This document shows, one piece after another, positions 50,942 through 59,152 of a stretch of DNA of 64,000 nt. The stretch is from assembly GCA_000733415.1 (NCBI GenBank), contig KL662191.1, forward strand, positions 5,305,633 through 5,369,632, given 5' to 3'. The notes under the pieces are model-generated. The model made no database searches, was not told the DNA's origin, and worked only from the letters and a program-made list of their open reading frames with translations. Source of the stretch: [Leptolyngbya] sp. JSC-1. Its GTDB lineage: Bacteria > Cyanobacteriota > Cyanobacteriia > Elainellales > Elainellaceae. Both the position numbers and the translations under genes were made by a program. How positions within the stretch are numbered: the stretch's first letter is position 1; each line of letters begins with the position of its first letter.

Positions 50942-52273
50942 ATGAGCACTTCCTTTGTTACTTTGCAAAAACCAAAAGATATCTCGATTGACGAGATCGA
51001 AGCTGAGTTGGGGCGAATCTGGCAAAGTCAGGTGGGTGATAATGTTACCCCTGTTGCAACTCGTGCTGCTACCTTCAGTATGGTGATCTATGAACCCGAA
51101 GAGTTTCAGCAGCTCCTGGCGATCTTAGGCTTTTACAAGGGCGATATTGAAGGCGTTAATGGCCCAATGATGAAAGACGCTGTAAAAGAGGCCCAAAAAG
51201 CATACGGCCTGACGATTACAGGACGAGTCGATCCGGCTACTTTAGCCAAACTGCGAGAAGAATATGCCAAACTGCCGCCCGAACAAGCCAAACTAACGAA
51301 TACCGATCTGCGCGGATCTAGCGTTCCCGATGCGATTGCGGCTCAAAACCCCTGTCGGATTATTACCCTCTGTCCCACGTTTGGGGAAGACCGAGGGGTA
51401 ACAGCCCAAGTGTCGGTTTATTGCCCGATTCTGAAGAAGACCAATAGCAACCTGATGTGCTGCGAGTACATTACGCTGCGTGGTACCAAGGCGGCGCTCA
51501 ACCGAGTTGGAGATATGGCAGCTTCCTTAATGATCCCGGAACTGCCCAAATTTGTTTGGTGGAAGGCTACGCCCAATCCGGAGCAAGAGCTATTCAAGAA
51601 AATGGTGGAGTGCTGCCGCTGCATTATTCTCGATTCGTCTTACTACAGCGATCCAGAGTCGGAATTCCTCAAGATGGTAGACCTGATCGAGGCAGAAACC
51701 TATGTGGCGGATCTGAACTGGCATCGCTTCTCGGCCTGGCAAGAGCTGACGGCAGCCGCCTTCGATCCACCCGAGCGGCGTGATTCGCTCAAGGATATCG
51801 ATCGCGTCACGATTGACTACGAAAAGGGCAACCCGGCTCAGGCGCTGATGTTTTTGGGCTGGCTGGCGAGCCGCTTGGAATGGCAGCCGGTTTCCTATAC
51901 CGAAACCAAAGAACTCTACGACTTGATTTACATTGATCTGGTTGGTCCAAACCAGCAAACGATCAAGGCCGAGTTGGCAGGAGTGCCAGTTGGCGATCCC
52001 GGTGAGATTGTTGGCGATTTGATTGGCATCAGCCTCACCTCCAGCAATCCGAAAGCCGACTGCAACACGATTATTTGCTCGGAAACCACCGGCTGTATGC
52101 GGATGGAGGCCAAAGGCGGTGCCCAAATCGCCCGCACCGAACAGGTGACCGCCACCAGCGACCAAAAAGCCGAATTTCTGATGAGCCAACAGCTCCAGCG
52201 CTGGGGTCGCGATGTGCTCTATGAAGAAAGCATGGCGGTGGTAGCCCAAATGCTGCGGCTGCGGAAAGCTTGA
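50942..52273 (+). CDS. opcA: Glucose-6-phosphate dehydrogenase assembly protein OpcA
   Basis: A 443-residue protein that activates Zwf redox-dependently. The N-terminus (MSTSFVTLQKPKDIS) is followed by a segment resembling a peptidoglycan-binding-1 fold (about 55-105, LLAILGFYKGDIEGVNGP...TGRVDPATLAKL). The main OpcA domain continues with RIITLCPTFGEDRG, PKFVWWKATPNPEQELF and WQELTAAAFDPPERR. The ATG at 50942 is 41 bp after zwf; a longer frame starting inside zwf is rejected. Completes the fbp-tal-zwf-opcA unit. Confidence 0.94.
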   Translation: MSTSFVTLQKPKDISIDEIEAELGRIWQSQVGDNVTPVATRAATFSMVIYEPEEFQQLLAILGFYKGDIEGVNGPMMKDAVKEAQKAYGLTITGRVDPATLAKLREEYAKLPPEQAKLTNTDLRGSSVPDAIAAQNPCRIITLCPTFGEDRGVTAQVSVYCPILKKTNSNLMCCEYITLRGTKAALNRVGDMAASLMIPELPKFVWWKATPNPEQELFKKMVECCRCIILDSSYYSDPESEFLKMVDLIEAETYVADLNWHRFSAWQELTAAAFDPPERRDSLKDIDRVTIDYEKGNPAQALMFLGWLASRLEWQPVSYTETKELYDLIYIDLVGPNQQTIKAELAGVPVGDPGEIVGDLIGISLTSSNPKADCNTIICSETTGCMRMEAKGGAQIARTEQVTATSDQKAEFLMSQQLQRWGRDVLYEESMAVVAQMLRLRKA

Positions 52274-52283
52274 TTCGGTCAGC

Positions 52284-53321
52284 CTAAGACTTGCGCTCGA
52301 TGCCAAGCTGTTTTTGCACCTGCCGCAGAGTTTGGTACATCTCCGGCAGGCGGTTAAATACAGCTGTGGCCTTGACAAACAACCGATGAGGAATCGCCGG
52401 AATTCCTGTCACAATTGCTCCTGCTTCTACATCGTTGTGAATCCCTGCCTTGGCTGAAGCGATTACGTTGTCACCAATTTTGACGTGATCCACAATTCCC
52501 ACTTGGCCGGCCATAATCACGCGATTCCCCACTTCCACTGCTCCTGCCAATCCGACTTGACCGGCTAGGATGCAGTTCTCGCCCAACTGGCAGCCATGCG
52601 CCACATGCACCAGATTGTCGATTTTGGTGTTGCGTCCAATCCGAGTTATGCCCAAAGCCGGTCGGTCAATTGTGGAATTGCAGCCCACCTCTACGCCTTC
52701 TTCTAGCACCGTGTAGCCCGACTGCTCCATCTTCAGCCAGCCTTCTGGCACTGGGACAAAGCCAAATCCCTCGGCCCCAATCACCGCACCGCTGTGAATC
52801 ATGCAGTCTGCGCCAATCTGAGCGCGTTCATGAATTGTGCAGTTGGCATGGAGCACCGTCCGATCGCCGATCTGGACATCGGGATAGATCACAACATTGG
52901 GATGAATGCAGACCCCATTGCCGATTTTCACACCAGCCTGAATCACCACATGCGCACCAATCGCCACCCCTTCGCCCAGTTCCACGGTTGGATCAATGAC
53001 GCTGGTAGGGTGAATGCCGGGTGACAGGCGAAACGGCTGATAGAACAGAGCAATCGCTTGGGCGAACAGCTTACGCGGCTGGGCATCGGCCAGCCAGGCC
53101 AGACCACGTTCACTGGCTTCAGCCTGAAGTTTGGCATCGAGTGGCAGCACTAGCGCACTAGCGACAGTAGTGGACACATAGGCCGCGAGCTTACTGCCTT
53201 CGATGTAGCTCAAGGTCTGAGGCTGAGCAGTCTCGATTTCCGTCACTCCACTGATGTCTGGATCGCAGCCTAGATCAAACGTTGCCACGCCCAGCTTTTG
53301 CACCAAATCGCTAAGTTTCAT
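52284..53321 (-). CDS. lpxD: LpxD paralogue 2 (UDP-3-O-acylglucosamine N-acyltransferase)
   Basis: A 345-residue left-handed beta-helix acyltransferase for lipid A. The N-terminal LpxD domain has QTLSYIEGSKLAAYV; the hexapeptide repeat core (about 100-320) includes IGAEGFGFVPVPEG, CNSTIDRPALGITRIG and the His-bearing LVHVAHGCQLGENCILAGQVG. The ATG at 53321 overlaps the stop of the upstream lpxD copy by 11 bp. It is convergent with opcA, 10 bp away. Sequence is clearly diverged from its neighbour, so the duplication is not recent. Confidence 0.92.
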   Translation of the reverse strand: MKLSDLVQKLGVATFDLGCDPDISGVTEIETAQPQTLSYIEGSKLAAYVSTTVASALVLPLDAKLQAEASERGLAWLADAQPRKLFAQAIALFYQPFRLSPGIHPTSVIDPTVELGEGVAIGAHVVIQAGVKIGNGVCIHPNVVIYPDVQIGDRTVLHANCTIHERAQIGADCMIHSGAVIGAEGFGFVPVPEGWLKMEQSGYTVLEEGVEVGCNSTIDRPALGITRIGRNTKIDNLVHVAHGCQLGENCILAGQVGLAGAVEVGNRVIMAGQVGIVDHVKIGDNVIASAKAGIHNDVEAGAIVTGIPAIPHRLFVKATAVFNRLPEMYQTLRQVQKQLGIERKS

Positions 53322-54405
53322 CGTGTTTATTATCCTCATTCGTCAGTTGGGCAATTTGCTGCTGCAACTCCTCGACCTGCTGCTGAAGTCGCCGCAAGGA
53401 CTGGTGCATGTCTGGCAAGCGGTTGTAGATCGCAGATGCCTTCAGAAAGGTGCGGTACGGACTGGCCGGACTGCCCATCATAATACTGCCTGGAGCAATC
53501 GCGCCATGCAACCCGGCCTTAGCTCCCGCCTGTACCCGATCCCCAATCGTGGCTTGGTTGGCTACACCAACTTGACCGCCCAAAATCACCCAGTTCCCGG
53601 TCTTACCACCGCCGGCCATTCCCACCTGAGCCGCCAAGATGCAGTTCTGCCCGATGCGACAGTTGTGCCCCACATGCACCAGATTATCGAGCTTGGAGTT
53701 ATAGCCGATGCGGGTTTCGCCAACTGCCGGACGATCCACCGTTGAGTTACAACCCACCTCCACCCGGTCCTCCAGCACCGTGATGCCCGATTGTTCCAGC
53801 TTTACCCAACCCTCTGCCGCTGGTACAAACCCAAATCCTTCGGCCCCAATCACAGCACCACTGTGAATCACGCAGTTTGCACCGATTTGGGTGCGTTCGT
53901 GAATCACGCAGCCGGCATGAAGTACGGTCCGGTCGCCAATTTGCACATCGGGATAGACCACGACACTGGGATGAATGCAAACCCCGTTGCCGATTTTGAC
54001 GTTGGCTTGGATCACGCTGTAGGCTCCGACCGACACCTCCTGCCCGATTTGAGCCGTTGGATGAATTACTGCCGTCGGATGAATGCCTGGTTCGGGCTGA
54101 AAGGGCTGGTAAAACAGCGGAACGGCTTTGGCAAACAGCAGCTTGGGTTCTGCGGTGCTGATCCAGGCGATCTGGCGTTGGCTGGCTTGCTGTTGCAGTT
54201 TGGCATCCTGGGGCAGAATCACGGCACTCGCCCCGGTGTGGTGGATCTGACTGGCAAACTTACTACCTTCGATGTAGCTGAGGCTTCCTGGCTGGGCTTC
54301 GTCAATCGCGGCCAACCCGATTAAAACCGGATCGTGAGCCGGATCCACCAAGAGGCTGTGCTGGTCGGTGATCTGTAATTGCTGAAGCAACTGGCTAAAT
54401 TTCAT
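53311..54405 (-). CDS. lpxD: LpxD paralogue 1 (UDP-3-O-acylglucosamine N-acyltransferase)
   Basis: A 364-residue LpxD. Blocks match paralogue 2: GSLSYIEGSKFASQI, IGAEGFGFVPAAEG, CNSTVDRPAVGETRIG and the His-bearing LVHVGHNCRIGQNCILAAQVG. It has an extra C-terminal coiled coil (QSLRRLQQQVEELQQQI, then a polar tail) that paralogue 2 lacks. ATG at 54405. The two overlap by 11 bp and are read as one operon. Which copy is the main enzyme cannot be told from sequence. Confidence 0.92.
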   Translation of the reverse strand: MKFSQLLQQLQITDQHSLLVDPAHDPVLIGLAAIDEAQPGSLSYIEGSKFASQIHHTGASAVILPQDAKLQQQASQRQIAWISTAEPKLLFAKAVPLFYQPFQPEPGIHPTAVIHPTAQIGQEVSVGAYSVIQANVKIGNGVCIHPSVVVYPDVQIGDRTVLHAGCVIHERTQIGANCVIHSGAVIGAEGFGFVPAAEGWVKLEQSGITVLEDRVEVGCNSTVDRPAVGETRIGYNSKLDNLVHVGHNCRIGQNCILAAQVGMAGGGKTGNWVILGGQVGVANQATIGDRVQAGAKAGLHGAIAPGSIMMGSPASPYRTFLKASAIYNRLPDMHQSLRRLQQQVEELQQQIAQLTNEDNKHDET

Positions 54406-54454
54406 CCCGGCACTGGCTGAAGTTGTTCGTAGTTAATTATCAACAAAATTAGGA

Positions 54455-54862
54455 ATGCAGGTCGAACTACTAGGATTTGTCTGGCTGAGCGGAACGAGCC
54501 GCTTAAAACCGAGCGCTGGTTCTAGCACAATTAAAAGTGTCCCAACCATTGCAAAATCAATTGTGAAGCAGACTATCGGCTATCGGTTAGAGCAGTACAC
54601 CCTGAAGCGTCCGCAGGAAGTGCTGATCGTGACAGCAGAAATTGACGGGGAACCGGATCAAATCACTATCTTCAAGGGGTTTTCCAGCTCGCTGATGCGG
54701 CCCACCGATTTTGATCCAGATGTACCCATGCTGCCAGCAGGAACGCAGATTATTGCCATCGATCGGTTGCAAAGCCCTTACAATCCACTTGCACCTCGCT
54801 ACATTCAGCAGGGACTATCCCTATCTGACATGGAGGTGTTGCTGCAAGAGGTCGGGGTTTGA
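54455..54862 (+). CDS. Conserved cyanobacterial protein (DUF7734-like)
   Basis: A 135-residue protein; the conserved part (from about residue 40) is IGYRLEQYTLKRPQEVLIVT, ITIFKGFSSSLMRPTDFDPDVP and LQSPYNPLAPRYIQQGLS. I recognise it as an uncharacterised family in cyanobacteria and plastids. The start is uncertain: ATG 54455 gives a long basic leader, while an in-frame GTG at 54563 lies right at the conserved domain. It is divergent from lpxD, with 49 bp between starts. No function is known. Confidence 0.75.
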   Translation: MQVELLGFVWLSGTSRLKPSAGSSTIKSVPTIAKSIVKQTIGYRLEQYTLKRPQEVLIVTAEIDGEPDQITIFKGFSSSLMRPTDFDPDVPMLPAGTQIIAIDRLQSPYNPLAPRYIQQGLSLSDMEVLLQEVGV

Positions 54863-55028
54863 CTGAGGTGCCGGCTGAACTAGCTGACGCTGTCCTGAAA
54901 CTAATCAATTCACATTGCATATAGGTTCTATCTAGTTGAGCAGCAATTGTTCAACTAGATGGCTGTTGACATCTGATTTGATATCATGGGAGCAAATCGT
55001 TATTAATACTATTAATGATCTGTTAATT

Positions 55029-55415
55029 ATGAGCCAGGCTGAATCGAAACCGGCTGCCTTTTGGCCTTATGTAATTGAAGGGATAGGGTGCTTGTTGGTT
55101 GCAGGTGTAGCGGCTTATGGGGTGTATACATTCCAGCAGCAGAAAATTAGCCGTCTAGAAGTAGAAAATCGCCGGTTACAGCAGGAAATTGCCAGTTTGC
55201 AATCTGCTAGCACACAACAGAAAGGCACAATTGCCAGATTGACTCAAGAGAACAGTGATTTGAAAACCAGTTTGCAAACCGTTTGCCGGGAAAGTCAGGC
55301 TGGCTTTTTCAATCGGTTGGAATATCAGATCGATCGGTTACTGGAAAAGGATGTTTTAGCCCAGTGGCGTCAGATTTGCCAAAATGTTCAGGCTAGGGCA
55401 AATTTACAGTCCTAA
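55029..55415 (+). CDS. Single-pass membrane protein with coiled coil
   Basis: A 128-residue protein. One transmembrane helix (about 11-32, WPYVIEGIGCLLVAGVAAYGVYTF) is followed by a heptad coiled coil (about 35-85, ISRLEVENRRLQQEIASLQ ... LTQENSDLKTSL) and a basic end. The ATG at 55029 (MSQAESKP) is chosen; upstream in-frame codons to 54936 are AT-rich and lack conservation-like composition. The family is not recognised. It lies 180 bp before glmM on the same strand. Confidence 0.7.
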   Translation: MSQAESKPAAFWPYVIEGIGCLLVAGVAAYGVYTFQQQKISRLEVENRRLQQEIASLQSASTQQKGTIARLTQENSDLKTSLQTVCRESQAGFFNRLEYQIDRLLEKDVLAQWRQICQNVQARANLQS

Positions 55416-55595
55416 CTTTAAGCTTTGCCATCTCATCCTAATTTTTTAAGGCTTTAATCTAGCTTTCCGGAATCGGAGTGGCCCAAATTGTAGTGTGAAC
55501 AATTGCAAAAAAGAGTATCCATTAGTTAAATGTACCTAAAGTGGAGAGACGTGTTATCCTCCGCTGTGAGTGTGGTGTTAGGAGTAAAAACAAAT

Positions 55596-57041
55596 ATGGT
55601 TCTATCTGCTTCTGGCAATTCTTGGCGAGATTCTCATCCGGTTTCTTCGCTCGGTACAGGCTGGGGAAGCCTCAACCTACCGGCTTCGCAGCTATTTGGT
55701 ACCGACGGTATTCGTGGTAAGGCAGGTGAGTTGCTAACGGCTCCACTGGCGCTTCAGGTGGGCTATTGGGCTGGGCAGGTTTTGCGGGGTCAAAGTCAGG
55801 CGAGCCGCACGATTATCTTGGGACAAGATTCGCGCAACTCTAGCCACATGCTGGCAATGGCCCTCTCGGCCGGCTTGACGGCGGCAGGATTGGAAGTTTG
55901 GAACCTGGGTCTGTGCCCAACGCCGACGGTGGCTTATCTTACCCACACGACCGAGGCGATTGGGGGCGTGATGATCTCTGCTAGCCATAATCCGCCGGAA
56001 GACAATGGCATCAAGTTTTTTGGAGCCGGTGGGGCAAAATTATCCGCCGATCTGCAAGTCGCAATCGAATCGGCTCTACGGGGAGAGAGCATTCCCACCA
56101 TTGAGGCCAACAGCCGCTGGGGTCAGCACTACCACCGCCCAGAGCTGATCGAAACCTATGTGCAATCGCTGCATCGTCCGCTGCTGCCGGCTGTGAATTT
56201 GCAAGGCATGAAGATTGTGCTGGATCTGGCTTGGGGAGCGGCGACTCAGGTAGCGCCGATTGTATTCCAGCAGATGGGAGCTAAGGTGATCTGTCTGCAC
56301 GACTATGCCGATGGCGATCGGATCAATGTCAACTGCGGCTCGACTCATCTGGAACCGCTCAAAGCTGGAGTGCGCAACCACTCAGCTGATTTGGGCTTTG
56401 CCTTTGACGGCGATGCGGACCGAGTCATGGCCGTAGATTCCCAAGGCCGAGTCGTGGATGGTGACTATATTCTTTATCTCTGGGGTCAAGCGCTGCGCCA
56501 GTCCAACCAACTGCCGGATAATTTGATCATTTCTACAGTGATGGCCAACCTGGGTTTCGAGCGGGCCTGGCAGCAGTTGGGTGGTTCCCTGATCCGGACG
56601 GCGGTGGGCGATCAGTATGTGCATGCAGAAATGCAAAAGCGGGGCGCGAAGCTGGGCGGCGAGCAGTCGGGCCATATTCTCTGTCCCCACTATGGCGTTT
56701 CCGGGGATGGCCTGCTGACGGCACTGCATCTGGCGTCTCTGGTGCGGCAATCGGGTACCTCCCTGGCAGACCTGATCAACCAGAGTTTCCAAACTTATCC
56801 CCAAATTCTCCGCAATGTCCGGGTGGAAGATCGGGAACGTCGCCTCAACTGGCAGCAAGATGCGCGATTGCAGCAGGTAATTACCCAGGCCGAGACCGCC
56901 ATGGGTGATCAGGGCCGGATCTTGGTGCGAGCTTCCGGGACTGAACCCGTGATTCGCGTCATGGTGGAGGCTGCCACTGCTGAGCTGACCCACTATTGGA
57001 CCGAAAATCTGGTGCTGGCGGTTCAGGAATATGCGGCTTGA
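55596..57041 (+). CDS. glmM: Phosphoglucosamine mutase
   Basis: A 481-residue alpha-D-phosphohexomutase that makes glucosamine-1-phosphate for UDP-GlcNAc, the precursor of lipid A and peptidoglycan. The phosphoserine loop is GGVMISASHNPPEDNGIKFFG, the metal loop FAFDGDADRVMAV, the sugar loop GGEQSGHIL and the phosphate loop RASGTEPVIRVM. The ATG at 55596 has AGGAG ten bases upstream; an earlier start at 55530 is less likely. Confidence 0.94.
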   Translation: MVLSASGNSWRDSHPVSSLGTGWGSLNLPASQLFGTDGIRGKAGELLTAPLALQVGYWAGQVLRGQSQASRTIILGQDSRNSSHMLAMALSAGLTAAGLEVWNLGLCPTPTVAYLTHTTEAIGGVMISASHNPPEDNGIKFFGAGGAKLSADLQVAIESALRGESIPTIEANSRWGQHYHRPELIETYVQSLHRPLLPAVNLQGMKIVLDLAWGAATQVAPIVFQQMGAKVICLHDYADGDRINVNCGSTHLEPLKAGVRNHSADLGFAFDGDADRVMAVDSQGRVVDGDYILYLWGQALRQSNQLPDNLIISTVMANLGFERAWQQLGGSLIRTAVGDQYVHAEMQKRGAKLGGEQSGHILCPHYGVSGDGLLTALHLASLVRQSGTSLADLINQSFQTYPQILRNVRVEDRERRLNWQQDARLQQVITQAETAMGDQGRILVRASGTEPVIRVMVEAATAELTHYWTENLVLAVQEYAA

Positions 57042-57223
57042 TCGGTCCTGAACTTAATCAGCCCTGGACGGTGAGTCAGTGAGTATTGGAACTGAAATTG
57101 GGGTTAAAGAATTAGCGAGCTTAAACCATGATGGCGTAAAAACTCGAATGGATCGAGTACAATGACCCATCAGACTCATTCGCCTGATCCCTGTTTTTGA
57201 TCCCGCACTCCTACACACCAGGC

Positions 57224-58273
57224 ATGAATCAATTCAATAACGCTCTAACTCTGTTTTTTAGCCTGCTGGTGGAAGCCATTCCCTTTCTGCTGATTGGGGT
57301 ATTCTTCTCCAGCGCGCTTTTGCTGTTTGTGGATGAGCGCAAGTTGATTGCCGCCGTTCCCAAACAGCCGCTGTTGGCCGCCTTTGCTGGTAGCCTGATC
57401 GGGTTTCTATTTCCTGTCTGTGAATGCGGCAATGTGCCCGTGGCCCGACGGCTCATCGTCCAAGGGGCACCGGCAGCGATGGCAATTGGATTTTTGTTGG
57501 CAGCTCCGGTCGTGAATCCGGTCGTGTTTTGGGCTACTTGGATTGCCTTCCGCGATCAGCCAGAAATGGTGTTTTTACGGGTCGGCTTTTCGCTGCTGAT
57601 CGCCACGATGATTGGTTGGGTGTTCAGTACCCAGGCCGACTTGCGCCCCTTGATGCAGCCGGCTGTCGCTCGTGCCATGCCGATTCCGAAGCGCGCTGCC
57701 AAGAAGACAAAGGCACCAAGAACAAAGGCACCTCAGGCTGAAGAGACCGCTTCACCCCTACTGCAATCGGGCACGTTTTTTCTGGGTCAATCCGATCAAC
57801 CGCTACAAGTGGATGGTTTGGGACAAGCAGCACTGGCAGCTAATCCCACCCTGTCTCGACCGATTCCCGAACGGCTGCGGCTGATGCTCGACAATGTGAT
57901 TCAGGAACTGCGCGAGCTAGGCGGGATTTTGATCATCGGTTCAGCCATTGCTGCCCTGGTTCAAGTTTCGGTGCCGCGCGACCTGATTTTGAGTTTGGGA
58001 CAGGGGCCGGTTTCGTCGATCCTGGCGATGATGCTGTTGGCGGCGGTGGTGTCGATTTGCTCCACGGTGGATTCGTTTTTTGCCCTGTCGTTTGCCTCGA
58101 CCTTTACGACTGGATCGCTGCTGGCATTCTTAGTGTTTGGTCCCATGATCGACCTGAAGAATTTTGCCCTGCTGTTGACGGTGTTTCGGGGTCGCGCCAT
58201 CCTCTACTTGTTCGTGCTGGCGGGGCAGCTAACGTTTCTGTTGACCTTGTTGATCAATTTATATGTCAGCTAA
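57224..58273 (+). CDS. Putative permease (DUF318 family)
   Basis: A 349-residue inner-membrane protein with about eight helices in two halves. The first half has LVEAIPFLLIGVFFSSALLLF and the family motif FPVCECGNVPVARRL (CECG), followed by PVVNPVVFWATW. The second half, after a ~65-residue cytoplasmic loop, has ICSTVDSFFALSFASTFTTG and LVFGPMIDLKNF. The ATG at 57224 is chosen over TTG 57197. It is paired with the TIGR03943 gene 32 bp downstream, a known pairing; the substrate is unknown. Confidence 0.85.
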   Translation: MNQFNNALTLFFSLLVEAIPFLLIGVFFSSALLLFVDERKLIAAVPKQPLLAAFAGSLIGFLFPVCECGNVPVARRLIVQGAPAAMAIGFLLAAPVVNPVVFWATWIAFRDQPEMVFLRVGFSLLIATMIGWVFSTQADLRPLMQPAVARAMPIPKRAAKKTKAPRTKAPQAEETASPLLQSGTFFLGQSDQPLQVDGLGQAALAANPTLSRPIPERLRLMLDNVIQELRELGGILIIGSAIAALVQVSVPRDLILSLGQGPVSSILAMMLLAAVVSICSTVDSFFALSFASTFTTGSLLAFLVFGPMIDLKNFALLLTVFRGRAILYLFVLAGQLTFLLTLLINLYVS

Positions 58274-58305
58274 TTGTACGTGAGCTAGTGCATCGTTGAG
58301 GCCGC

Positions 58306-59124
58306 ATGACTGTTCAAACGAATTACAAAACCACCCGCCGCTTTCACCCCCTCAAAAGCCTGTACCGCCTGCAAGGACTGCTGGATATTGCCGCCATTTC
58401 TGCCTGGGGCGTTTTGCTATTGCAGTATTGGTTAACTGGCAAAATCAACCTGTTGCTGCATCCAAATTATGTTTGGCTAGCCTATTCGGCGGGGTTTGTG
58501 CTGCTGGGCGTGGCAACCGTCAAAATCGCCCAGTTTATCTGGCGAGTTGTGCAGCTCAAAAAGCGAAAAGACCGAAATCAGGGAGACCTGCTTCAGCATT
58601 TGTCCCTGTTCCCACCGGGATGGAGCAGTGCTCTGCTGCTGGCGGTGGCGTTATTTGGACTTCAGTTTACGCCCCAGCCCTTTGCCAGTCAGATGGCGCT
58701 GGACCGGGGTGTGACCGAAACCCTGACCATGACGCGCTCCCAGCCGCAAGCCTTCCGCACCTCCACCAAACCAGAAAATCGTACCTTGATCGATTGGATT
58801 CGCACCCTAAACGTGTATCCCGAACCCGACGCCTACACTGGCCAAAAAGTAAACGTAGAAGGATTTGTGCTTCACCTGCCGCAAGTGCCGGACAATTATA
58901 TTGGGATTGCTCGTTTTGTGATTACCTGTTGTGCTGCGGATGCCTACCCAGTGGGAATGCCGGTCAAGTTGCCTAGCGGGAACCGGTCTGCCTATCAACC
59001 AGACAAGTGGTATAGGGTGGCAGGGCAAATGATTACCGAAACGCTGGCCGATAAACGTCAACTCGTGATTCAAGCCAGCAAACTCACTGAAATTCCCACC
59101 CCTGCTAACCCCTATGCATCCTGA
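58306..59124 (+). CDS. TIGR03943-family partner of the permease
   Basis: A 272-residue protein. Three hydrophobic helices (about 26-42, IAAISAWGVLLLQYWL; 55-75, YVWLAYSAGFVLLGVATVK; and about 107-122, SALLLAVALFGLQFT) are followed by a soluble domain (about 140-270) with VNVEGFVLHLPQVPDNYIG, RFVITCCAADAYPVGMPV and WYRVAGQMITETLADKRQL. It is translated right after the DUF318 permease; such pairs are thought to form a two-part transporter, sometimes near metal genes. Function is inferred only. Confidence 0.85.
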   Translation: MTVQTNYKTTRRFHPLKSLYRLQGLLDIAAISAWGVLLLQYWLTGKINLLLHPNYVWLAYSAGFVLLGVATVKIAQFIWRVVQLKKRKDRNQGDLLQHLSLFPPGWSSALLLAVALFGLQFTPQPFASQMALDRGVTETLTMTRSQPQAFRTSTKPENRTLIDWIRTLNVYPEPDAYTGQKVNVEGFVLHLPQVPDNYIGIARFVITCCAADAYPVGMPVKLPSGNRSAYQPDKWYRVAGQMITETLADKRQLVIQASKLTEIPTPANPYAS

Positions 59125-59152
59125 TGTCTGGAAGGTATAGCTGAATCTGAAG

